A stretch of 5,925 bases of DNA from an uncultured Clostridium sp. GTDB lineage: Bacteria; Bacillota; Clostridia; TANB77; CAG-508. The first letter of the stretch is position 1. Every line of letters begins with the position of its first letter. The DNA lies in contig USQZ01000070.1 in NCBI GenBank assembly GCA_900556975.1, forward strand, positions 1-5,925, given 5' to 3'. The position numbers were made by a program, and so were the translations under genes. Below, piece by piece: positions 1 through 4,661 of this stretch. The notes beneath the pieces were generated by a model, which saw only the letters and a program-made list of their open reading frames with translations, was not told the origin of the DNA and did no database searches.

Positions 1-27
1 AAAAAATTAGAGGAGGTGTATGCATAA
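1..27 (+). CDS. rplD: 50S ribosomal protein L4, C-terminal end only (partial)
   Basis: From base 1 the first frame reads KKLEEVYA followed by TAA at 25-27. A short acidic/hydrophobic tail of this kind is what I expect at the end of bacterial L4, and L4 (rplD) is the gene that normally precedes rplW in the S10 operon. Only eight codons are present, so the call rests on this tail and on gene order. The rplW ribosome binding site lies inside these codons and only one base separates the stop from the rplW ATG, so the two genes are probably translationally coupled. L4 is a 50S assembly protein that lines the exit tunnel; in E. coli it also represses the S10 operon, but nothing here tests that. Confidence 0.7.
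   Translation, partial: KKLEEVYA
10..18 (+). promoter_or_regulatory. Ribosome binding site that decides the rplW start
   Basis: GAGGAGGTG is a near-perfect Shine-Dalgarno match. The first ATG after it (base 20) is only about 3 bases from the AGGAGG core, too close for initiation. The second ATG (base 29) is 12 bases away and sits just after the L4 stop. The second is therefore taken as the start. Confidence 0.7.
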
Positions 28-28
28 G

Positions 29-376
29 ATGTTAGCAGAAGATATAATTGTAAAACCAATCATCACTGAAAAAAGTAATGATGCAATGCAAGAAGGAAAA
101 TACACTTTCAAAGTTGCTAAAAATGCAACTAAACCAGAAATAGCAAAAGCTGTTGAAAAATTATTCAATGTAAAAGTATTAAAAGTTAATACAATAAACA
201 TTGATGGAAAAAAGAAAAGAGTTGGTGTACACCAAGGTAAAACAGCTAGCTGGAAAAAAGCTATAGTATCAATAGATACAGATCCACAAGTTAAAACTTA
301 TACTAAAAAAGGTGGAAAAGAAGCTAAAGGAACTAAAAAATACAATTCATCAATCGATGAATTTATGGGAGCTTAA
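29..376 (+). CDS. rplW: 50S ribosomal protein L23
   Basis: The product (115 residues from ATG 29) begins MLAEDIIVKPIITEKS, the typical L23 opening, and continues with YTFKVAKNATKPEIAKAVEK (about residues 25-44), LFNVKVLKVNT and SWKKAIV (74-80), all L23 landmarks. L23 binds 23S rRNA domain III at the tunnel exit and is the docking site for trigger factor and SRP; Glu14 in ITEK aligns with the trigger-factor contact Glu18 of E. coli. The C-terminus is unusual. Where most bacterial L23 end shortly after a T-L-K-E-G strand at about 95-100 residues, this one has SIDTDPQVKT and then a lysine/glycine-rich tail ending SSIDEFMGA. The frame stays open with normal codon use, so this looks like a lineage form rather than a frameshift. 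A start at base 20 would add three residues (MHK) but is badly spaced from the ribosome binding site. Confidence 0.96.
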   Translation: MLAEDIIVKPIITEKSNDAMQEGKYTFKVAKNATKPEIAKAVEKLFNVKVLKVNTINIDGKKKRVGVHQGKTASWKKAIVSIDTDPQVKTYTKKGGKEAKGTKKYNSSIDEFMGA

Positions 377-391
377 TTTTAGCTAAAGAAA

Positions 392-444
392 AATATCTGG
401 AAAATACCAGGAAAATAAATAATATCTGCAGCGGAGCAGGAAAA
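392..444 (+). repeat. Two tandem 29-base imperfect repeats, each a small hairpin
   Basis: Copy 1 (392-415) and copy 2 (421-444) share the outer octamers AATATCTG and CAGGAAAA exactly, at a 29-base period. The middle eight bases differ (GAAAATAC in copy 1, CAGCGGAG in copy 2). Each copy folds as a four-pair stem with a six-base loop: CTGG/CCAG (397-400 with 407-410) and CTGC/GCAG (426-429 with 436-439), both extendable by a U-G pair. The only stem pair that differs is G-C in one and C-G in the other, so pairing is kept. The stems are short, so thermodynamic stability alone would be weak evidence. Confidence 0.55.
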
Positions 445-485
445 AATCCGTAATATAAAAAGAAGAGTGAAAAATAATTGCAAAA

Positions 486-535
486 GCCTAGCTCGTGTAG
501 AGCAGAGAAGAAATCAAAAACGAGTAGTGCTAGGC
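486..535 (+). other. Predicted RNA helix, CpG-rich block, first arm
   Basis: GCCTAGC (486-492) is the exact reverse complement of GCTAGGC (529-535), and the stem can continue with TCG/CGA (493-495 with 521-523) after a five-base bulge on the 3' side. Two alternatives use the same bases: GCTC/GAGC (491-494 with 500-503), and GCTCG (491-495) with CGAGC (539-543). Only one can form at a time. The pairing was worked out by eye, without energy calculation. Confidence 0.4.
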
Positions 536-545
536 AAACGAGCAA

Positions 546-583
546 GAAAACCGCAGGCGTACAAAAGTACGTCGAGGATTTTC
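546..583 (+). other. Predicted RNA hairpin with AAAA loop, CpG-rich block, second arm
   Basis: The upper stem pairs GGCGTAC (556-562) with GTACGTC (567-573), seven pairs including one G-U, closed by an AAAA loop (563-566). After a small internal loop (553-555 opposite 574-575) a lower stem pairs GAAAACC (546-552) with 576-583, leaving A578 bulged. This gives 14 pairs in 38 bases, the most convincing local fold in the window. The lower 3' strand (576-582) is also an exact complement of AAAATCC at 443-449, which offers a long-range alternative that would enclose the first arm. Confidence 0.5.
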
Positions 584-607
584 GAAGCGAAGTTAACAGG
601 CGCAATA

Positions 608-635
608 CGAAGTTTTTCATTACTTCGGGAAAGGA
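608..635 (+). promoter_or_regulatory. Hairpin abutting a weak rplB ribosome binding site
   Basis: CGAAGT (608-613) pairs with ACTTCG (622-627), leaving an eight-base loop. The stem ends where the purine stretch GGGAAAGGA (627-635) begins, which is the only ribosome binding site candidate before the rplB ATG at 644. It is weaker than the AAGGAGG-type sites before most genes here. A second copy of CGAAGT at 588-593 could compete for the same 3' strand. Control of rplB initiation by this structure is an inference. Confidence 0.4.
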
Positions 636-643
636 AAACAAAA

Positions 644-1471
644 ATGGGAATAAAACACTACAATGCCTACACACCATCAAGAAGAAATATGACTTCATTA
701 ACATATGAAGAAATAACAAAAAAGACTCCTGAAAAATCATTATTAGCTAAAAAAGCTAAAAATGCAGGAAGAAATTCTTATGGTAGAATAACAGTTCGTC
801 ACCAAGGTGGAGGACACAGACAAAAATATAGAATAATAGATTTCAAGAGAAATAAAGAAGATATAGAAGCTACAGTAATTGGTATCGAATATGATCCAAA
901 CAGAAGTGCTAACATAGCTTTAATCGAATACAAAGATGGAGAAAAAGCTTATATATTAGCACCACAAGGATTAAAAGATGGTGATACTGTAGTAGCTGGA
1001 AAAAATGTTGATATTAAAGCTGGAAACTGCTTACCAATAGAAAACATACCAGTAGGTACATTAATTCACAATATTGAATTAAATCCAGGACAAGGTGGAA
1101 AATTAGTTAGAAGCGCTGGACAATCAGCACAATTAATGGCTAAAGAAGGAACATATGCACATGTTAGACTTCCTTCAGGAGAAATGAGATTAATATTAGC
1201 TAGATGTAGAGCTACAATCGGTGTTATTGGAAACTCAGATCATGAAAATATTAAATTAGGAAAAGCAGGAAGAACTAGACATATGGGAATCAGACCAACT
1301 GTTAGAGGTTCTGTTATGAACCCAGTAGATCACCCTCATGGTGGTGGTGAAGGTAGAGCACCAGTTGGACACGCAGGACCACTTACTCCTTGGGGTAAAC
1401 CAGCACTTGGATATAAGACAAGAAAGAAAAATAAAACTACTGATAAATTTATTGTTAAGAGAAGAAAATAA
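644..1471 (+). CDS. rplB: 50S ribosomal protein L2
   Basis: The 275-residue product from ATG 644 matches the usual L2 length (about 274-277) and begins MGIKHYNAYTPSRRNMT. Landmarks in order are TPEKSLLA (28-35), VRHQGGGH (51-58), IDFKR (65-69), EYDPNRSANIALI (82-94), LNPGQGG (146-152), the GHAGPLTPWGKP segment (242-253) and the signature NPVDHPHGGGEGR (226-238). His230 corresponds to E. coli His229, which is needed for peptidyl transferase activity. L2 is a primary 23S rRNA binder required for subunit association. The frame is open back to a GTG at 467, but those 59 basic residues have no L2 counterpart, so 644 is chosen. Its ribosome binding site (GGGAAAGGA) is weaker than its neighbours', and the gap before it is unusually long and structured. 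Confidence 0.98.
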   Translation: MGIKHYNAYTPSRRNMTSLTYEEITKKTPEKSLLAKKAKNAGRNSYGRITVRHQGGGHRQKYRIIDFKRNKEDIEATVIGIEYDPNRSANIALIEYKDGEKAYILAPQGLKDGDTVVAGKNVDIKAGNCLPIENIPVGTLIHNIELNPGQGGKLVRSAGQSAQLMAKEGTYAHVRLPSGEMRLILARCRATIGVIGNSDHENIKLGKAGRTRHMGIRPTVRGSVMNPVDHPHGGGEGRAPVGHAGPLTPWGKPALGYKTRKKNKTTDKFIVKRRK

Positions 1472-1570
1472 TTATAAAATTCTAAAAATATTAGAGATTA
1501 TAAAAATATTCGTCTATAAAGAAAATGTAAGTAGATAGTTAAAGGAAAGCTTAAGAAAGGAGAAATATCA

Positions 1571-1852
1571 ATGTCAAGATCAAGCAAAAAAGTACCATAT
1601 GTAGCTCCAGAATTAATGAAAAGAATTGAAGCTATGAACGAAAGTGGTAAAAAAGAAGTTTTAAAAACATGGTCAAGAGCTTCTACAATATACCCACAAA
1701 TGGTTGGACACACAATAGCTGTTCATGATGGAAGAAAACATGTTCCAATCTATATTTCAGAAGAAATGATAGGACATAAATTAGGAGAATTTGCTCCAAC
1801 AAGAACTTTTAAAGGTCATGCAGGAGACAAAACATCTAAAGTTAAAAAATAA
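1571..1852 (+). CDS. rpsS: 30S ribosomal protein S19
   Basis: The 93-residue product starts MSRSSKKVPYVAPELMKRIE and carries the S19 landmarks TWSR (33-36), STIYPQMVGHTIAVHDGRKH (38-57), YISEEMIGHKLGEF (61-74) and TRTFKGHAG (78-86). The length is normal for bacteria. S19 sits in the head of the small subunit with S13 and S14 and contacts the 50S bridge B1a and the A-site tRNA region. The start is supported by an AAAGGAG site at about 1556-1562, eight bases before the ATG. It follows rplB after a 99-base AT-rich spacer that lacks a terminator, so co-transcription is expected. Confidence 0.98.
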   Translation: MSRSSKKVPYVAPELMKRIEAMNESGKKEVLKTWSRASTIYPQMVGHTIAVHDGRKHVPIYISEEMIGHKLGEFAPTRTFKGHAGDKTSKVKK

Positions 1853-1895
1853 AATTTAAATAGAGACAAATAAGCTAAAAAGGAGGAAATAAGTG

Positions 1896-2252
1896 ATGGA
1901 AGAAACAACTCAAGTTCACGAGGCAAGAGCTTCATTAAATTATGCTAGAATTTCAGCTAGAAAAGTTAAAATAGTAGCAGATTTAATAAGAGGTAAAAAA
2001 GTAAGCGAAGCTTTAGCAATAGTTAAATTTGCTCCAAAAGCATCAGCTGAAATAATTGAAAAATTGCTAAAATCAGCAATAGCTAATGCCGAAAATAATC
2101 ACTTTATGAAAAGCGAAGACCTATATGTTGCAGAAATATATGCTAACCAAGGTCCTACATTAAAAAGAATTAGACCAGCTGCAAAAGGTTCAGCTGTTAG
2201 AATTAGAAAAAGAACAAGTCATATAACAATAGTATTAAGAGAAGCAAAATAA
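1896..2252 (+). CDS. rplV: 50S ribosomal protein L22
   Basis: The 118-residue product contains the L22 core: ARASLNYARISARKVKIVAD (10-29), LIRGKKVSEAL (30-40), KLLKSAIANAENN (57-69) and LYVAEIYANQGPTLKRIRPA (76-95), followed by the arginine-rich segment GSAVRIRKRTSHITIVL (98-114). The extended beta-hairpin around residues 84-103 is the part that reaches into the exit tunnel near the macrolide site. Two starts are possible, GTG 1893 and ATG 1896, directly in tandem after AAGGAGG at 1880-1886. ATG 1896 with a nine-base spacer is preferred; the GTG would add one residue. The short N-terminal arm before the core (MEETTQVHE) is acidic and poorly conserved in the family. Confidence 0.97.
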   Translation: MEETTQVHEARASLNYARISARKVKIVADLIRGKKVSEALAIVKFAPKASAEIIEKLLKSAIANAENNHFMKSEDLYVAEIYANQGPTLKRIRPAAKGSAVRIRKRTSHITIVLREAK

Positions 2253-2272
2253 GAAAGGAGGATTCTTAAATC

Positions 2273-2941
2273 ATGGGACAAAAAGTACATCCTAATGGAT
2301 TAAGAGTAGGTGTTATTAAAGATTGGAACTCAAGATGGTATGCAGATGACAAAAACTTTAGTGATTACCTAGTAGAGGATTATAAAATCCGTAAATTTGT
2401 AAAAAGCAAATTATTTGTTAGCGGAATTTCAAAAATAGAAATTGAAAGAACAGCTAAATTCGTAAAAGTAAACGTATATACAGCTAAACCAGGACTAGTA
2501 ATAGGAAAAGGTGGAAACTTAGCTGAAGAATTGAAAAAACAATTATCAAAAATGATAGGAAAAGATGTAAACCTAAACATAGTTGAAGTTAAAAATATTG
2601 ATTTAGATGCACAATTAGTTGCAGAAAATATTTGTAACCAACTAGAAAGAAGAATTTCATTCAGAAGAGCTATGAAACAAGCTATGCAAAAAACAATGAA
2701 AGCAGGAGCTTTAGGTATCAAAACTGCCGTATCTGGAAGATTAGGTGGAGCTGATATGGCTAGAACTGAATTTTATAAAGAAGGAACTATTCCTCTTCAA
2801 ACTTTAAGAGCTGATATAGACTATGGATTCTATGAAGCAAACACAACTTATGGAAAAATAGGTGTTAAAGTTTGGATTTATAAAGGTGAAGTTCTTCCTG
2901 AAAAGAAAAATGTTGTTAAAGCAGAAAGGGGAGAAGAATAA
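2273..2941 (+). CDS. rpsC: 30S ribosomal protein S3
   Basis: The 222-residue product starts MGQKVHPNGLRVGVIKDWNS, the invariant S3 N-terminus. The KH RNA-binding domain is seen with PGLVIGKGG (73-81), its GxxG loop being GKGG (78-81). The C-terminal domain has RRISFRRAMKQA, GIKTAVSGRLGGADMAR and GTIPLQTLRADIDYG, and ends in a short charged tail. S3 forms the mRNA entry channel with S4 and S5, and Lys/Arg residues of RRISFRRA are implicated in its helicase function in E. coli. The ribosome binding site AAAGGAGG lies at 2254-2261. The stop overlaps the rplP start by one base (TAATG), pointing to coupled translation of S3 and L16. Confidence 0.98.
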   Translation: MGQKVHPNGLRVGVIKDWNSRWYADDKNFSDYLVEDYKIRKFVKSKLFVSGISKIEIERTAKFVKVNVYTAKPGLVIGKGGNLAEELKKQLSKMIGKDVNLNIVEVKNIDLDAQLVAENICNQLERRISFRRAMKQAMQKTMKAGALGIKTAVSGRLGGADMARTEFYKEGTIPLQTLRADIDYGFYEANTTYGKIGVKVWIYKGEVLPEKKNVVKAERGEE

Positions 2942-3372
2942 TGCCAGTAATGCCAAAAAGAACAAAATACAGAAAAATGCAAAAAGGTAGAAACAGAGGT
3001 AAAGCAACAAGAGGAACTGTTGTTAATGAAGGACAATATGGATTACAAGCATTAGAAGCTGGATTAATAACAGCAAACCAAATTGAAGCTGCCCGTGTTG
3101 CATTAACTCGTTATATTAAAAGAGGTGGTAAAGTTTGGATCAAATTATTCCCAAACAAACCAATAACTAAAAAACCAGCAGAAACTCGTATGGGTAAAGG
3201 TAAAGGAGCTCCAGAATATTGGGTAGCACCTGTTAAACCAGGAAGAGTTATGTTTGAAATAGCAGGAGTTTCAGAAGAAGTAGCAAGAGAAGCATTAAGA
3301 CTTGCATCTCATAAACTACCAGTAAAAACTAAATTCCTAACTAGAGAAAATGAAGTAGGCGGTGATGAATAA
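2941..3372 (+). CDS. rplP: 50S ribosomal protein L16
   Basis: The 143-residue product begins MPVMPKRTKYRK, close to the common MLMPKR form, so ATG 2941 is preferred over the internal ATG at 2950. Landmarks are GRNRGKATRGTVVNEGQYGL (16-35), ITANQIEAARVALTRYIKRG (43-62), VWIKLFPNKPITKKPAETRM (65-84), GKGKGAPEYWVAPVKPG (85-101) and ASHKLPVKTKFLTRE (122-136). L16 binds 5S-proximal 23S rRNA and helps position A-site tRNA and the peptidyl transferase centre. Arg83 aligns with E. coli Arg81, the residue hydroxylated in some proteobacteria; whether it is modified here is unknown. The purine stretch AAAGGGG at 2925-2931, inside rpsC, serves as ribosome binding site. Confidence 0.98.
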   Translation: MPVMPKRTKYRKMQKGRNRGKATRGTVVNEGQYGLQALEAGLITANQIEAARVALTRYIKRGGKVWIKLFPNKPITKKPAETRMGKGKGAPEYWVAPVKPGRVMFEIAGVSEEVAREALRLASHKLPVKTKFLTRENEVGGDE

Positions 3373-3373
3373 G

Positions 3374-3574
3374 ATGAAGATAAGTAAAATAAGAGAGATG
3401 TCTTCACCAGAGCTAAAAAATGAACTAAGCGAATTAAAATCTGAATTATTCAAATTAAGATTCAGCCTAGCTACAAACGGATTAGACAATCCAATGAAAA
3501 TTAAAGAAGTGAAAAAAGACATCGCTAAAATAAATACAATTTTAAAAGAAAGAGAATTAGAAGAAAATAAATAA
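3374..3574 (+). CDS. rpmC: 50S ribosomal protein L29
   Basis: The 66-residue product from ATG 3374, MKISKIREMSSPELKNELSE, is a typical L29: two long antiparallel helices with ELKSELFKLRFSLATNGLDNP (the L-x-N-P turn) and then IKEVKKDIAKINTILKERE. L29 lies beside L23 at the tunnel exit and contributes to the chaperone/SRP docking surface. The frame also offers GTG 3362 and ATG 3365 inside the end of rplP. ATG 3374 is chosen because it gives the conserved MK-x-x-x-I-R start and sits nine bases after the SD-like AGGCGGTG (3357-3364). Only one base separates it from the rplP stop, so it is probably coupled to L16 translation. The SD-like stretch has a mismatch (C for A) compared with other sites here. 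Confidence 0.96.
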   Translation: MKISKIREMSSPELKNELSELKSELFKLRFSLATNGLDNPMKIKEVKKDIAKINTILKERELEENK

Positions 3575-3595
3575 TAAGAAAGGAGAAATCCAAGC

Positions 3596-3859
3596 ATGGA
3601 AGAGAGAAATCTTCGTAGAACATTAATTGGAACAGTAGCTTCAAACAAAATGGACAAAACAATAGTTGTTAAAGTTGAAACTGCAGTAAGACATCCAATT
3701 TACAAGAAAATAGTAAAAAGAACATATAAATTAAAAGCTCATGATGAAGAAAATGTTTGCCAAATTGGTGACAAAGTAAAAGTAATGGAAACAAGACCTT
3801 TATCTAAAGATAAAAGATGGAGACTTGTTGAAGTTGTTGAGAAAGCAGTAATAAAATAA
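3596..3859 (+). CDS. rpsQ: 30S ribosomal protein S17
   Basis: The 87-residue product MEERNLRRTLIGTVASNKMD is S17. It has the OB-fold opening RRTLIGTVASNKMDKTIVVKVE (7-28), RHPIYKKIVKRTYKLKAHDE (32-51), the loop ENVCQIGDKVKVMETRPLSK (52-71) and KRWRLVEVVEKA. The GD-x-V-x-V-x-E-T-R-P-L-S-K signature spans 58-71. S17 is an early-binding 16S rRNA protein of the small-subunit body (helices 7 and 11) needed for 30S assembly. The ribosome binding site AAGGAG (3580-3585) is ten bases from the ATG. In E. coli this is the last gene of the S10 operon; here rplN follows after 29 bases without a terminator. Confidence 0.97.
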   Translation: MEERNLRRTLIGTVASNKMDKTIVVKVETAVRHPIYKKIVKRTYKLKAHDEENVCQIGDKVKVMETRPLSKDKRWRLVEVVEKAVIK

Positions 3860-3888
3860 TGTAAATATTAAAAGGAGGAAAACAGAAC

Positions 3889-4257
3889 ATGGTACAGCAA
3901 CAATCAAGATTAAAAGTAGCTGACAACACTGGTGCAAAAGAAATTATGTGTATCAGATGTTTAGGTGGATCTCATAGAAAATATGCTGAAATAGGTGATA
4001 TAATAATTGCTTCTGTTAAAAGTGCTACACCTGGTGGTGTTGTAAAAAAAGGTGAAGTAGTTAGAGCTGTAGTTGTAAGAAGCAAAAAAGGTGTTAGAAG
4101 AGCTGATGGTTCTTACTTAAAATTTGATGAAAATGCAGCCGTAATTATTCGTGAAGACGGAACACCAAGAGGAACACGTATATTTGGACCAGTAGCAAGA
4201 GAGCTAAGAGAAAAAGAATATATGAAAATATTATCACTAGCTCCAGAAGTTCTTTAA
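3889..4257 (+). CDS. rplN: 50S ribosomal protein L14
   Basis: The 122-residue product is a full-length L14: MVQQQSRLKVADNTGAKEIM (1-20), GDIIIASVKSATPGGVVKKG (36-55), AVVVRSKKGVRRADGSY (60-76), FDENAAVIIRED (79-90) and PRGTRIFGPVARELRE (93-108), ending SLAPEVL. Length and motif spacing match the family exactly. L14 binds 23S rRNA beside L19 and L3, forms intersubunit bridges with 16S rRNA helix 14, and is the docking site of the silencing factor RsfS. The family usually reads CIR-V-LGG at 21-27; here it is CIRCLGG, adding Cys24 (from memory). A strong AAAGGAGG site at 3871-3878 precedes the ATG by ten bases. It opens the spc-type half of the cluster. Confidence 0.98.
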   Translation: MVQQQSRLKVADNTGAKEIMCIRCLGGSHRKYAEIGDIIIASVKSATPGGVVKKGEVVRAVVVRSKKGVRRADGSYLKFDENAAVIIREDGTPRGTRIFGPVARELREKEYMKILSLAPEVL

Positions 4258-4326
4258 TTAGAAAGAATAAAAATTAAGATATATTAATAAAACGAAAATT
4301 TCGAAAGAAATAGAGGTGAAAAAAGA

Positions 4327-4635
4327 ATGAGAATCAAAAAAGGAGATACTGTTAAAATATTATCAGGAAACGATAAGGGAAAACAAGGTGAAGTACTAGA
4401 AGTAATTCCAAAGTCAGAAAAAATACTTGTTAAAGGTGTAAACATCAGAAAAAAACATGTTAAACCTAGAAAACAAGGTGAAGAAGGTGGAATCATTTCA
4501 ACAGAATGTGCTATCCACAGCAGTAAAGCAAATGTTGTATGTCCAAAATGCAATAAAGCAACAAAAATAGGATATACAGTTGAAAAAGACGAAAAAATAC
4601 GTGTTTGTAAAAAATGCGGAGCAAAAATAAAATAA
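4327..4635 (+). CDS. rplX: 50S ribosomal protein L24, four-cysteine form
   Basis: The 102-residue product begins with the KOW domain MRIKKGDTVKILSGNDKGKQ (1-20), GEVLEVIPKSEKILVKGVN (21-39), then IRKKHVKPRKQGEEGGI (40-56). The C-terminal half carries two CxxC pairs, CPKC (72-75) and CKKC (94-97), spaced as a zinc ribbon; many bacterial L24 lack them. L24 is an assembly initiator that binds the 5' domain of 23S rRNA and lies near the tunnel exit. Zinc binding is inferred from the cysteines only. The ribosome binding site GAGGTG (4313-4318) is eight bases from ATG. The 69-base AT-rich spacer after rplN shows no terminator. Confidence 0.97.
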   Translation: MRIKKGDTVKILSGNDKGKQGEVLEVIPKSEKILVKGVNIRKKHVKPRKQGEEGGIISTECAIHSSKANVVCPKCNKATKIGYTVEKDEKIRVCKKCGAKIK

Positions 4636-4661
4636 TAAATGAAAGGAGGATATTAGTCCAA

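Larger units (their letters stand above)
377..643 (+). other. Long structured intercistronic region between rplW and rplB
   Basis: This is the largest gene-free stretch (267 bases), at a junction that is usually short. It has three parts. Bases 377-445 are AT-rich and carry two tandem hairpin repeats. Bases 446-480 are AT-rich linker. Bases 481-630 are about 45% GC by hand count (67 of 150) with 12 CpG dinucleotides, unlike the flanking genes, and contain several self-complementary segments: 486-492 with 529-535, 546-552 with 576-583, 556-562 with 567-573, and 608-613 with 622-627. No oligo-U run follows any hairpin, so it is not an intrinsic terminator. One frame is open from 467 into rplB, but its basic translation resembles nothing I know. 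It may be a structured leader for rplB, a dispersed palindromic repeat, or a processing site. I cannot name a known RNA family for it. Confidence 0.6.

Noticed and set aside
20..28. Upstream ATG for rplW
   Set aside because: It is only about 3 bases from the AGGAGG core and overlaps the rplD end; ATG 29 is better placed and gives the usual L23 start.
392..444. CRISPR-like repeat pair
   Set aside because: There are only two imperfect units, with divergence in the middle instead of in spacers, and no cas genes.
467..643. N-terminal extension of L2 starting at GTG 467
   Set aside because: L2 from ATG 644 already has full length and the normal N-terminus; the extra basic residues have no family counterpart, cover a folded CpG-rich block, and lack a good ribosome binding site.
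377..643. Insertion sequence or group II intron remnant
   Set aside because: No terminal inverted repeats, target duplication, transposase or reverse transcriptase fragment, or intron domain V-like sequence could be recognised by eye.
478..708. 76-codon open frame overlapping the spacer and the start of rplB
   Set aside because: It overlaps a certain gene in another frame, has no convincing ribosome binding site, and its product resembles no known protein.
2380..2721. Antisense open frames on the minus strand, this one opposite rpsC
   Set aside because: The minus-strand frames are mirror frames of well-conserved ribosomal genes, without ribosome binding sites or recognisable products.
4294..4304. 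CGAAAATTTCG palindrome before rplX
   Set aside because: The two arms are separated by one base, so no RNA hairpin can form with all pairs, and it is short enough to be chance.
4614..4661. Longer L5 start inside rplX
   Set aside because: The conserved L5 start is MEQLRETY at 4662, and the AAAGGAGG site lies between the two candidates.
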